Below, piece after piece: positions 30,613 through 40,700 of a DNA stretch of 64,000 bases; the stretch's first letter is position 1; every line of letters begins with the position of its first letter. The notes under the pieces are model-generated. The model had not been told where the DNA came from and searched no databases. It saw only the letters and a program-made list of their open reading frames with translations. Source of the stretch: Dactylonectria macrodidyma (taxonomy: Eukaryota; Ascomycota; Sordariomycetes; Hypocreales; Nectriaceae); the NCBI GenBank assembly GCA_020744425.1, contig JAGMUV010000045.1:1-64000 (forward strand), given 5' to 3'. The position numbers and the translations under genes are program-made.

Positions 30613-31170
30613 TTCGAAGATCGCTCGCAGGTCTGGATCTTTCGCTGTGGTGAACGGTCGATTCGTGTTGATGATCCAGTTAACGATCATCTGTTGAAAC
30701 GCGGCTCTATTAAACCGCTTGATCAATAGATTCGTTATTTCTTGATCGCGGGGGACCTCTGGATTCAATCGAAGTAACGTAGCAATTGAGTGGGCAGGTG
30801 TTGCAACTGTAGATTTCAGGGCCTGCCTTTTACCCGAAGGATCGACTATGCCGTTGTGATCCTTGAACAAGTGGGTCTCAGCGTTCTGCAGGCCCTCATA
30901 GTTGTAATTCTTCGGTCTCGGATCCTTCCGTTTGATACACATACAACAGACCCAGCGGCGTTCCTTCGTTATTATATTCTGAATGTCGTACCCAAACCGG
31001 TAGACCCATTGACGCGTGTGGCCATCTCTTTCGGACAAAGTCCAGCCTCTGAACAAGCGAAATAGCCATTGTTCGTCTTCTTCTGTTCGTTCGGGGATCG
31101 CCGCCATCGATTTCCCTTGCGCAGAGGGCTCGAGAGGAGGCGGTCGAGAATCGGGCTGATAGTCGGCCAT
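30613..31170 (-). pseudogene. hAT-type transposase N-terminal fragment
   Basis: From ATG 31170 about 186 residues run to the LTR edge. A BED-like zinc region (RRWVCCMCIKRKDPRPKNYNYEGLQNAETHLFKDHNGI: C-x2-C...H-x4-H) is followed by NLLIKRFNRAAFQQMIVNWIINTNRPFTTAKDPDLRAIFE. The last stretch is the conserved entry to the catalytic domain of fungal hAT (Restless/Hop-like) transposases. The rest is cut off by the gypsy LTR; no matching remainder lies on the other side of the retrotransposon. Confidence 0.75.
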
Positions 31171-31680
31171 TGTGATACGATATTTGCAGCTGAAGATTTG
31201 TCACCGGTCAGAAATGAGCCAAGGTACCGGTAGTCGGACGAATTGGCATTGTCAGACAATTAAAATCCACATAGTCGAAGGTCTAATAGCATCAGCCAAT
31301 TGATGAGAATTATCTGAGGAATCCGTCTTTCATGAGGAAATGCACGGGATCGTGCAGCTCTTTATTCTGCCAGCCAGGCGGCTGCGGTCGCGAACAGCAT
31401 CATAGGAACAGCTGAACAGCCATTCCAGGTAGCTTGATACCGGTAGGGAACAGGTATGCGTTGTCTTAAACCTGGCATATTAGTTAGCAAATACTTTAAA
31501 CTCCACCTATTAACTAGGGGTTCCGTGGTATTTGTAAACCTCCGCTAAGATTAAGGAAATATCCACTGCATTCCACAATTTCCACATGTGGCCTGGCCTC
31601 CGTGGAGTGGTAGTAAATCCACAACTGGGTCTGATGGAATGAAGTGTATTTGATATGGATCCATATGTGAGTCCATATGT
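31171..31680. other. no gene seen between two hAT relics
   Basis: This contains the 5' flank of the hAT fragment and unassigned sequence. I see no open frame with recognisable content. Confidence 0.4.
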
Positions 31681-31689
31681 GGGTTTTCG

Positions 31690-31920
31690 TGGAGTGGCTT
31701 TGGACCCTGTCTGAGCAGCGGAGAATATATCCACGACTTAGCCGCATAGCCATCGCGATACTCTCCATCTCACCAGAGTCATCCGAGCCAGAGAGAGCCT
31801 TCTCTGGGGCCTGCAGGACATGCTCATGGGATAGGCTGCGGATTAAATGTGCAAACATTGAGAGAGTAGAGTGTATAGGCAGCTGGGCGCGCGAAGGTCT
31901 TACTATCGTGTTCCTTAACC
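31690..31920 (+). pseudogene. hAT dimerisation-domain fragment
   Basis: RRIYPRLSRIAIAILSISPESSEPERAFSGACRTCSWDRLRIKCANIERVECIGSWARE is the C-terminal hAT dimerisation motif ('YP.Ls..A..iLsip..SseaER.FS'). Only about 70 residues remain, on the strand opposite to the N-terminal fragment at 30613-31170, so it comes from a different copy or an inverted piece. An A/T-rich tail follows. Confidence 0.75.
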
Positions 31921-32009
31921 TGTTATCCGGTTATCTTAACCTGTTATCCTGTAATCTGTATTTTTTTCTTATCTTGTTCTGTCTAACATGTTAAGGGATT
32001 TCTTAACAT

Positions 32010-32285
32010 GTTATACAGCTTGCCCATGTATGACGGGCACGAGGCCGTGGCAAGGCTCCTGCTCGAGGAGGGCCCGGCATCGAGGCGAAAGACAAGGATG
32101 GCGACAGTCCGTCTCGTTGGCTGCATACAAGGGGCATGAGGCCGGCCGTAACGAGGCTAATTACTACTTGAGAAGGGGGCCGGTATCAAGACTCAGAACA
32201 AGGCTGGCTGCACGCCAATCTCGTGTGCTGCAGCTAAGGGGCATGAGGCCATGGCGATGCTGCTGCGCGAAAAGGCACTAGAAAA
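32010..32285 (+). pseudogene. ankyrin repeat fragment
   Basis: YDGHEAVARLLLEEG (first frame) then IEAKDKDGDSPS and, after frameshifts, further repeat-like text (GHEAMAMLLREKG near 32240-32280). The phrase 'GHEAVVRLLLEKGA.IEAKDKDGRTPLSWAA' is typical of the near-identical ankyrin repeats in fungal NLR-like proteins. At least two frameshifts and stops interrupt about three repeats. Confidence 0.6.
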
Positions 32286-32329
32286 AGATTGCCGGACCGC
32301 CTCCTCTAACCGCGGAGAACAGGTACAAT

Positions 32330-32600
32330 TCTACATGGCCCACGATGTTACGCGATTTGTGGAAGCGATAACCCTGCTGCTCTGCTAGTCGATGATTCAC
32401 ACCGAGGAAGGACACAAAGGAAATTATACCATGCACCGGGCGGTACACCGGTGGGTATCACATCTGGATCGTAACCAGCAGAATATGGAGTTCGCGCGCT
32501 TGGCGCTGACGCTAGTCGGGCATTCAGTACCAACCCAAGATACAAAGGGGTATTGGATCCTACAGCAGAGAGATTTTCGTAGTGGATACGCAAGGATATG
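32330..32600 (+). pseudogene. NB-ARC/TPR receptor fragment
   Basis: YTMHRAVHRWVSHLDRNQQNMEFARLALTLVGHSVPTQDTKGYWILQQRDF corresponds to the linker between the nucleotide-binding region and the TPR array of fungal NB-ARC-TPR (NLR-like) proteins: 'ihrlVHdW.s..l........A...v..avP......yW.lqqrLlpHa'. A stop at 32387 separates it from the upstream MAHDVTRFVEAITLLL. About 80 residues remain. Confidence 0.6.
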
Positions 32601-32639
32601 CTTATGTCAGACGTTTATTTTTTGGTAATACTCTAGTCA

Positions 32640-32819
32640 TGGACTCTACACATTGCCTTGGCAGTTGGCATTCCTATGGCTGATGATGATGACTGGCCAT
32701 GCGCCACATCCATCCGAGGACTGAAAATATCAGCAAATTTGTAGAATTACAAGCACCACTTTACTCACATCCATTTCCTAAAGCTTCAGGTTGCTGGCTT
32801 CCTTCCATAGACTGAGCAG
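32640..32819. other. 3' flank of methyltransferase gene
   Basis: Short non-coding stretch. On the minus strand a sequence reading TATGGAAGGAAGCCAGC (near 32805) could encode the YGRKPA end usual in this methyltransferase family, but no splice choice I tried reaches it in frame. Confidence 0.4.
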
Positions 32820-33996
32820 CTATCGGTACGTTAGCTCATGAACCCAAGCAATTGAGGAACGTACGTACATTGGCGAGTAGGCATGAATCTTCGGGTCGTT
32901 CAAGTCCCTCCTCACATCAACCAGAAAAACATGAACCTCTTCCTTAGACCATCCAAGGCCCCTCGTGAACGGCGCCAAAGTGGCTGCCTCAAGAAAACGG
33001 GCTGTGTTCTCATTGTTCCAAGCCCCGAGCTCCTTGAATTTCTTGTCCTTGGCCCAACGATTCGTCGGCCACTTGAAACAGGTTTCAACCACGTCGGTGA
33101 ATCCGACCTCGGCCATTATCTTCTTGAGCTTATCGGTTTGTTCGTAAGGCCGGCCCAATTTGGCTGCTGCTTCGCGTAGAAACTTGCACCATTTCGAAAT
33201 GGCATGGTTTTCAGTAAGAGTACCATCATCGGATATCAAGAAACCATCAACCTCAAGCAGTTCAACATAGCCACCCGGGGCAAGATTCCTAGTTAAGTTA
33301 GGGCTGGCACATTGGGAATACCGGGCTTGAAATGGAGCTTACTGGAAGATTTTGCTCAGATACTCAGTCCAGTTCTGAACGCTAAAATTCATCATTCTGC
33401 TGTGAATGTAATCAAACGGCTTAGAATAATTCCAATCTTCATCAATATCGTCAATGATGAACTGGACATTTGGGGGGACACTGGATAGTTGTTAGTTACC
33501 GCGACGACTACAATCGCACGTCATGTTTACAAGCTCGGCTGAATGGGAGATAGATCGACGCCGATAATCTAGGTTGTATAGTGTCAGTTAGAAGACTTGG
33601 GCTCTGCGACTACTCTTTTTACCTCAGCCTCGGGATGCTCGTCTCCAAAATCAATTGCCCAAATGCCTGTGCCAGTGCCCAAGTCGAGAACCCGTTTGAC
33701 GTTGGAATTAGGGAGGTTTGGGGGTGAAAGACCGAGCTTGTTGTCGAGAGTTAAGAGGCATAAATTGTGCTCTAGGTCTTAATGGGTTGAGCATAAAAGT
33801 TCCAATTTGGGCAAGATGCGTCAGTGTACCTAGCCTCTCGTTCTCTTCGTCGTCGTTGGGAAAGTTATATTCTAGTTGGCAGGCATTAGTGTAAGCTCTC
33901 TACGCTGCCAGAAACCATCGGCAACCGACTTCCATCCTTGTACCGATGATACGTCCTCCCGTTTTCGTGTCGGTAGTCGATAATAGAGCTCCTCAT
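32820..33996 (-). CDS. LaeA-like SAM-dependent methyltransferase
   Basis: Six exons (minus strand): 33996-33930, 33871-33830, 33777-33623, 33568-33531, 33480-33343, 33288-32820; introns 50-58 bp with GT...AG. All phases close, giving 302 residues. N-terminus SSIIDYRHENGRTYHRYKDG|KYNFPNDDEENERL|DLEHNLCLLTLDNKL is the hallmark opening of fungal TAM/UMTA-type methyltransferases. SAM-binding motif I is VLDLGTGTGIWAIDF (GTGTG at 70-74), followed by IIGVDLSPIQPS, PPNVQFIIDDIDEDW, FDYIHSRMM and NLAPGGYVELLEVD. The family methylates unknown substrates; LaeA itself regulates secondary metabolism. The last dozen residues (VRSSIAWVHELTYR) differ from the usual YGRKP end, perhaps from a lost final splice. 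The true start may lie in an upstream exon. Confidence 0.85.
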
Positions 33997-34513
33997 GCTT
34001 GCAGTTGACGATTCGCTATCCTAAGATCATGGCCTGCATCAGCGATCTTGTCTCTTTAAGCAGGACGTCGAGCAAGAGGCCACCCATACATCCCCAAGTG
34101 TGGAGTCCCGTTCGTCAGCAACCTAGACTCAAGGTTAGCTAGCTCATGCTCATGCAGTGTTGGCAGAGGGGATTCAACGTCATCGTCCGGAACTATGATA
34201 AGATGTTCCCCAGCTGTTGCCATTTCGCCGAGCCTAGATTGTCTTTAGAGATGTGCGTTGGGTTCCTTGGTCGATTGAGCGGGGTCGGAGGTGCGACAAA
34301 GCATTCGACCCAAGATTTTCCTCATCCGAAGAGAGCGAGGCGCCCAGCTTTTAATACCCAGGCCCCATTGTTGTCCCTCTTGAGCGGGGGCCAATCACGT
34401 CTGAGCTGCTTGCGTTGTTGTCTCTCATCTCACCGGATGCTCCACAGGCGTCGGACCCACAAACACGCAAGGATCGGATGCTTTCCAGATAACCCCTCCC
34501 AGCCCAACTCGGC
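33997..34513. other. upstream of methyltransferase; no clear gene
   Basis: A plus-strand frame of 149 codons (34146-34595) runs into the small TIR element and has no recognisable domain, so I do not call it a gene. Presumed promoter region of the minus-strand methyltransferase. Confidence 0.4.
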
Positions 34514-34515
34514 TA

Positions 34516-34814
34516 CGGAGGGCGCTTTCAAAAGTCTTGTCCAAGCGCTAGCAACGCCACATCTCTATACCCTGTCAGTTACCTGTGATACTTAGTAATT
34601 CGGGCACCGCACTGAAGCTATCTGCTATACCTGCTGTAGCTCCAGGGGCAATAGCGGCTGCCGGTTAAGACTTAGCGGCTAGTAATGTGCTGTAATCTCT
34701 GGCCTTCTAGGGCATATGAGAAAGATAAAGTTTTGATGTACCTAGCCTAGCTATGATTGGTTGACTAGAAATCGTTGCTTTTATTTGGGACAAGACTTTT
34801 GAAAGCGCCCTCCG
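34516..34814. mobile_element. 299-bp MITE, Tc1/mariner-like
   Basis: Perfect 27-bp TIRs (34516-34542 and 34788-34814, starting CGGAGGGCGCTTTCAAAAGT) with TA on both sides (34514-34515, 34815-34816). No coding capacity. TA duplication fits a Tc1/mariner-type driver, not identified in this window. Confidence 0.85.
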
Positions 34815-34816
34815 TA

Positions 34817-35123
34817 CTCTGTATCGGAGTAGCCTAATAAACACCCATTCGCTGAACAAGTGCACTACTACGTGGTATAAATCGTTCAACTGCGTCCTGC
34901 GCCCTGCGCACGCGTTGGCGGTGGCCATGGCATCTACCACCTCCAGCCTCTCAGAGGAGTCCGTGCCGCCCTCCTCCGAAATAGCTCTATTGTGAACCGT
35001 CCAATTGGCGTTTGCCCGCCTTTGGGAGGGCGGCCCAGACCATCAGTGCGTCCTTCTATGCTGCAGCTACGGAAGGAGCGCAGCACGCCCATTTCTCCGA
35101 CTTGGGCTTGGCGCAAAGTGGAC
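34817..35123. other. no gene seen
   Basis: Short sequence between the MITE and the second pogo copy. GC-rich with a local inverted repeat (GCCCGCC...GGGAGGGCGG near 35016); no coding feature. Confidence 0.4.
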
Positions 35124-35125
35124 TA

Positions 35126-36998
35126 ACGTGGACAAACAAGCGAGCGTGACAAAAATCCCTCAACCTACAGATTACGTCATTTCTATTTGATCAATTGATT
35201 CTCAGCCACGCACCATGTCAGACTCAAATATTGACGCTAGAATCCTTCTGGCCCTTCAGGCCCTTCAAAATAACCCAAAATTAAAGCTCCGACGCGCTGC
35301 AGAGATCTATAAAGTTGGTCGTATGATGCTATGGCGCCGGCAGAGGGGCATTCTTTCTACGCATGATACCATTCCAAAATCACGCCGACTATCTGATCTA
35401 GAGGAACAGATCATTATTCAATTCATTCTCGACCTAGATTCGCGAGGATTTCCTCCGCGACTGCGTGGTGTTGAAGAAATGGCCAACCGACTGCTCGCTG
35501 ACCGCGACGCGTCACCTGTCGGCAAGCGCTGGGCTTCTAACTTCGTCAGGCGACAACCAGAGCTTAAGACGCGTTTTTTTCGTAAATACGACTATCAGAG
35601 AGCTAAATGCGAAGATCCGACCATTATTCGCAACTGGTTCAGGCTCGTGGAGAACACGATCGCGAAGTATGGTATTGACCTCGCCGACATCTACAACTTT
35701 GATGAGACTGGCTTTATGATGGGCCTCATCGCACGCGGAATGGTTGTCACAGGCGCAGAAAGGCGTAGAAACCCGAAATCAGTGCAGCCTGGAAACCGGG
35801 AATGGGTCACGGTCATTCAGGCGATTAATGCGGAAGGCTGGGCGATCCAGCCATTTATCGTAGTTACAGGCCAATATCACCTCGCAAACTGGTACCAAGA
35901 AAGCAACCTCCTGGGCGATTGGGCTATTACAACGACTCAAAATGGCTGGACCGACAATGAGACGGGTCTTGAGTGGCTTAAGCACTTTATTCAGCACACA
36001 AAGGATCGATCGATCGGTCGCTATCGTCTTCTAATCCTCGATAGGCACGAGAGTCACCACTCCGTCGACTTTAAGAAATATTGTGAAGAGAACTATATCA
36101 TCACGCTTTGTATGCCGCCTCATTCGTCTCATCTACTTCAGCCTCTTGATGCCGGGTGTCACGGGCCAGATGAGATCAACTCAAGAGGTAATGCCACTGT
36201 ATTGCGAGAATACTACGATGAAGAGGAAAGAGAAAGCGGGCAGGCGCGTAGACGCGTAGACGCGTTGATAGTCCCTGTGGCCTGCCCCGTGCGTCCTAGT
36301 TACGTATCGACCCCACCCTGGGTCCAGCACTCCAGACGCTCCCGTCACAATGCTCTATAACCCATGTTTCTAAGGCCGAGTTCTTCTCGGCCTTTTATGC
36401 CGCATTCCAGGCCACTATGACAGAAATGAATATTAAGGCAGCCTTTAGAGGAGCTGGGCTTATACCCCTTGACCCAGAAAGTGTGGTCTTAAAGCTTAAT
36501 GTGTAGCTACGGACTCTAACGCCGGTTAAGGAGGAGGCCAGCTACCCCACCCCTTAGGTTTTAAAGATGCTAAAGACCGTACTTGAGACTGGATTATAGT
36601 CTGAATACCTCAGGAGATGAATCAGAAGATATTAAAGTAGCTCCCCAGAGTCAATTCTAAAAGCCCTAAAGTCTCATTCTAAAGGAACTAAGGCGGTTAT
36701 GTATGAAGTAGCCTTATTAAGAGCTAATGTCTAAGACCTTTAATAGGGGAATGAGATACTAAGCTGACGCCGAAGGGCAAAAAGGACCCGATTATAGAAA
36801 GGAGTGGTGATGACAGTAGAGGAAGGAAGGCAAGTAATTAATCAAATAGATGTTGATACGTAGGGAGTGGTTAAATCGTCGAGAAGTGGAGATTAGGGAA
36901 GGTCGGCGCGACCGGGGGAAAGGCGCTGTAGAGTATGTGGCAAGGCCCGGCATAATGTAAGAATATGTCAGATAGTTGTTGCGATGTCTGGGGAAGAG
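35126..36998 (+). mobile_element. second pogo/Fot-type element, decaying
   Basis: TA at 35124-35125, then ACGTGGACAAACAAGCGAGC as likely left TIR, 90 bp before the transposase ATG. The 3' TIR is not found: a PiggyBac-derived MITE begins at 37001 inside the last codons of the transposase, and the sequence beyond it does not continue the element. Confidence 0.7.
35215..36989 (+). pseudogene. pogo-type transposase, disrupted C-terminal half
   Basis: About 315 residues are intact and about 80% identical by eye to the 17739-19394 protein, keeping both HTH regions and D163, D276 and D312 in register (NFDETGF, LILDRHESH, LQPLDAGC). At about 36168 a foreign stretch of roughly 180 bp replaces about 45 bp of transposase. 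The frame resumes at 36349 (ALITHVSKAEFFSAFYAAFQA) and then carries some ten stops, mostly TAG/TAA, to RCRVCGKARHNVRICQIVVAM near 36989. Stop density rises sharply after the insertion. Catalytic residues are preserved but the protein is truncated. Confidence 0.85.
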
Positions 36999-37000
36999 TA

Positions 37001-37430
37001 TCCCCTCGAGTGTGGAAAGCCTTCAACGCGTACCTGGCCCCACAACACCCCTGTCATGACCAGCACATGAGGAAACCCCAGGTTGCATCATTAACTATTC
37101 TCACCAAAATCATCATACAAATCATTTTGCAACCATCTATGAGCTCTCAATCAATTCCTGCAGAGGCCCTTAACGACATTGACGACCGTGGCTTTTCAAG
37201 GAGCTCAAGGCGAGTGTTGGCGCCGATCAGCAGCAATAAAAGGGCTGCAGCGCCGGCAATCAAGAAAGGGAGGTGAGCAATGTGATGTCGCACTTTGTAA
37301 CTCAAAATATTAGTGGGACTTCTATCACGGGCTAATTTAGGTGGAGAGAAATGTACCTTTTATGCTTAGATTTTAATTGGCTAGAACCCCCTGTAGTGAC
37401 GGCGTTGAAAGCTTTCCACACTCGAGGGGA
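37001..37430 (+). mobile_element. 430-bp MITE derived from a PiggyBac-domain element
   Basis: TIRs of 29 bp (37001-37029, 37402-37430; start TCCCCTCGAGTGTGGAAAG) with one mismatch and TA at both edges (36999-37000, 37431-37432). The left interior keeps the transposase start (ATGAGCTCTCAATCAATTCC at 37139, compare ATGACTTCCCAATCAATTCC at 55013). The right interior keeps the C-terminal ribbon (CDVALCNSK, WDFYHGL) and the ATTTTAATTGGC 3' region. The catalytic middle is deleted. Confidence 0.85.
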
Positions 37431-37432
37431 TA

Positions 37433-38171
37433 ATATCGGCAGCAGGGTCATGCACCATCGTCTCTCCATCGTCCGAGGGCCAGATTGGGTTATCTGTCTA
37501 TCGGCCTGCTATTCCGATACTCGATGGTCGAAACCCAGGAAGGATCGACAGGTTGTCGATCTACGAAAGCTGACGCAGACCTAGCATGCTTTTCTCCGCA
37601 GGCTTTCTCGGTACACTCCGGAACCGCAACAGCCACCAGTTCTTATGACGGACGCCTTCTACTAGTTGCTGTACATTTCAGTGGCTCTGTTCAGAATGGA
37701 GTCTGATTATGTAATCGATGATATTCTTTGTTGATTGATGTATTCGCACCACAGCTGATGGCCTAGTGGTACTCTTGCTTGTAAGGCCAATTCGATGCTG
37801 CTACTTCATATTATTAACACCTGTCCTTGGACTTTCGATGCAAAGCAAGCCAAAATTCATGCGCTGCGGTATCACGTTCAACTCTTGGTTCCCTAAGCAT
37901 CTTCCTGTACAGAGCGGTGGGTGCCTCCTTGTTACGGATATCGACATCGCCGGGCTTGCTTAGACAGAAGCCTTGGAATGACGGACTCGGAGTCTAATTC
38001 AGCCTGCAGTTAGACGGTGGTGGGTTACAATATTCGTCGCCTACCACCCTCTTTCAACACGACCTGCTCAAAATTGAGAACTTGACGCCACTAGTCAGGC
38101 AGGAGATGTTGGCCAAGGCAGTCTCAGGCCAAGGTGATGGCTCTGCATCGGCTTCCCCGAAGTCTGCATCA
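37433..38171. other. no gene recognised
   Basis: About 740 bases. Short open frames lack domains or splice structure. It ends where homology to 50391 begins. Confidence 0.45.
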
Positions 38172-38443
38172 CCTCTGCGTTCTCACTCGTTCCACGGCGT
38201 CATGATTCCTCGTGGTGCCCACTGTTAGTGGCCAGGATAAGTAGCATAGACAAGCTGGGTTTCCCGGCGAGGGTCCTGCGAATCATCAACGAGTAGTCTG
38301 CCTGGACCAGCTATTTAAGTATGCTGACCGACTCCTAAATGACAGCCAGATATTCACAAAGCTCCCTAATACCCTCCACGTTAATGCACGACGTGAGGGC
38401 TGGTGCTTGCCCCTTCACTCCTCTCGTTACCATATTTTTCAAC
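38172..38443 (+). repeat. 5' region of ligase-domain gene, duplicated at 50391
   Basis: The promoter-proximal block matches 50391-50662 almost base for base (for example GTCCTGCGAATCATCAACGA). It continues through the ATG into the first about 60 codons in both copies. It probably contains the shared promoter, with a TATTTAAGTA box at about 38310. Confidence 0.8.
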
Positions 38444-40686
38444 ATGCCATTTCCCTTCAGATTGCGTTGTAATCTCCTCGAGAGACTCGAGTGACACTCC
38501 AGGTCATCGGGCATCGACAGGATCCAGGAACGTGACACGTTTATTGTCCTTGCCTGGTTTAACAAACACAATGCAATCATCCCACGGCGAGGCCAAGAAG
38601 CTGCTGCATTCTTGTCATGTCTCTTTCCCGAACGCAGACCAGACAGGGTCTTCGGCCTGCAAGAACGACAATTAGAAGGGATTATACAACGCGCACAATG
38701 TCTTGGATCATCCCGAATGAAGTATCTTCAGAGATGGAAAACCAGTGGTGGTTTAGACTTTGCGTCCTCGGTTGAGCACGTGATGGCTATAACAGACAGC
38801 GAAGCCAGAGCCGACCGAGAGGTAATTCTGGAAGAGCTTGATGATGTCCTCGACCAGATTGCAGCCTCATCATCGTTCTCGTCCGCTAACCTCCGGGAAA
38901 GTGTTATAATGAAGCATGGCCGATCATTCCGTGCAGATGACTTGCTTTCGAAAGTATTCCGAGTCTTGCAGAGCTCCGAGACTAAATGGATGATTCGCAT
39001 TATGTCAAATAATTACAGCCTAGCCCGAGTTCTAGAGACGCTAGTAATGAGCAAATTTCATTTTCTCCTGCCTGACCTCCTTCGCTTTCAAAATTCAATC
39101 CCAGCTGCTGTGGGACTCCCGGGCAACCCGACTATCCGGCATATGCCCATCCAGCCAGCTGTGGATACTTGCGATGAGCTAAAGGAAGTCGCTAGTAAGG
39201 AACTCGAGCCGCAGGCTGGGATAATAACTGCGCGTACGACCTATGAAAAAGCAAGGAGCATCAGGCATTGCTACCAATTGGCTAGGCTGAGACGGGTGAG
39301 CGTGGAGAGGAAGTACGATGGAGAGTACTGTCAAATCCGTATCGACCTGAACAAATCCGGAGCCGGCATCAAGATTTTCTCCAAGAGCGGGAGAGACACA
39401 ACCAGCGACCGCATGGAATTCATTGGGCACTGCGGGATAGCCTTGAGCTTGATATAGCAGGCTGCAAAATTAAGAAGCGGTGCATCCTGGAGGGCGAGCT
39501 GCTGGTGTGGAACGACGACGGGAGAATCGAGCCTTTCCACAAAATTTGCATACATGTGAAACGATCGGGACGGTTTCTTGGAGCTGCTCGAGATTCGCCC
39601 GTCGAATCGAGCCAGCATCTCATGATCGTGTTCTACGATATTCTATTACTGGATGACATTGTCTGCGGCTTAGACACTCATGATGAACGGCGACGACGGC
39701 TTCAATCTCTGGTCCGCCGCATTCCGGGCCGGGCCGACATCGGGTCCCGCGAAGTAATTGAATCCTCGTCGTTCGACGCAGCGGAACGGCTTAGTGAGAC
39801 ATTCGCTCGAGCCATCACACATCGGTGGGAAGGATTTGTGCTCAAAGGTTGCGACGACCCCTACTTCTCATTCAACGGAAGCAGGCCATTCATCAAGCTC
39901 AAGAAAGATTACATTCCAGGCCTTGGTGACACCGCAGACTTCGTCATTATTGAGGGACGCCGCGACGCGGGGGATGAGCATGAACTTGGCATTGGTAGCC
40001 TATGGTGGACGTCATTTTATATCGGGTGCATCGAAAATAAGGACGAGGTGTGCCGCTTTAATGCCAAGCCGAGATTTCACATAATCGACACGATCGACAG
40101 ACATGGCATCTCGAAAGAAAACATCACGTACCTCAACCGCCATGGATACTTCACACGAGCACCATTCGCCAAGTCTATTCCTGAGTTCGATGTCTTATTA
40201 GAGCCCACATGGAGGCTGCAGCCAGTGGAGCTATTCAAGCATCCGTTTATAGTAGAAGTGATCGGTGCTGGATTCGACAAGCCCGCGAATGTTGGGTACT
40301 TTGCTCTGCGATTTCCACGAGTGTTGAAGGTTCATGAGGATCGCTCGTTCAGGGATACAATCAGCTTTGAGGAGCTGCAGAAAATGGCTCTGAGATGCCT
40401 AGAGATACCGGATGATGGAGAACAGGAAGAGAAAAGTTGGCTTTGGAGACTGCGAGCCAACGAGCACCTGATTGACAGATCGAGAACTAGCTCTCCCAGC
40501 GACGACGCGGTTTCTGTCGCACATATTGGTGCAGGCAGGCAAAGCAACCGACAACAGGAGAAGTTGGGGACAGCCGTTGAGTCCCAGTGCCTTGATAATA
40601 TTTCCCTCGGGGCATCAAAGAGGAAGATATCTCCAGAGGTTGCCTTGTATGGTAACTTAACCGTCAAGCGAGCAAAGCAGGATTAA
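38444..40686 (+). pseudogene. ATP-dependent DNA ligase-domain protein, frameshifted
   Basis: ATG 38444 opens MPFPFRLRCNLLERLE, then TGA at 38492 where copy 2 has AGA (Arg). The frame continues FIVLAWFNKHNAIIPRRGQEAAAFLSCLFPERRPDRVFGLQERQ and an N-terminal helical ligase-like domain. The nucleotidyltransferase motif I is VERKYDGEYCQ (Lys at codon 290). A single missing base near 39414 shifts the frame; beyond it the other frame reads GIHWALRDSLELDIAGCKIKKRCILEGELLVW, then WEGFVLKGCDDPYF (motif IIIa/IV), PFIKLKKDYIPGLGDTADFVIIEG (motif V) and an OB-like C-terminus. The family joins DNA nicks after lysine adenylation; members like this are a lineage-specific fungal group with unknown role. Two lesions in about 750 codons suggest a young pseudogene, unless the deletion is a sequencing error. 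Confidence 0.8.
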
Positions 40687-40700
40687 ACGAAAGGACGCCC

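Noticed and set aside
34146..34595. 149-codon frame upstream of the MITE
   Set aside because: It runs across the MITE's left TIR and has no recognisable domain; treated as chance.
35016..35045. GC-rich inverted repeat as a possible element end
   Set aside because: Short, imperfect, and no partner or target duplication found.
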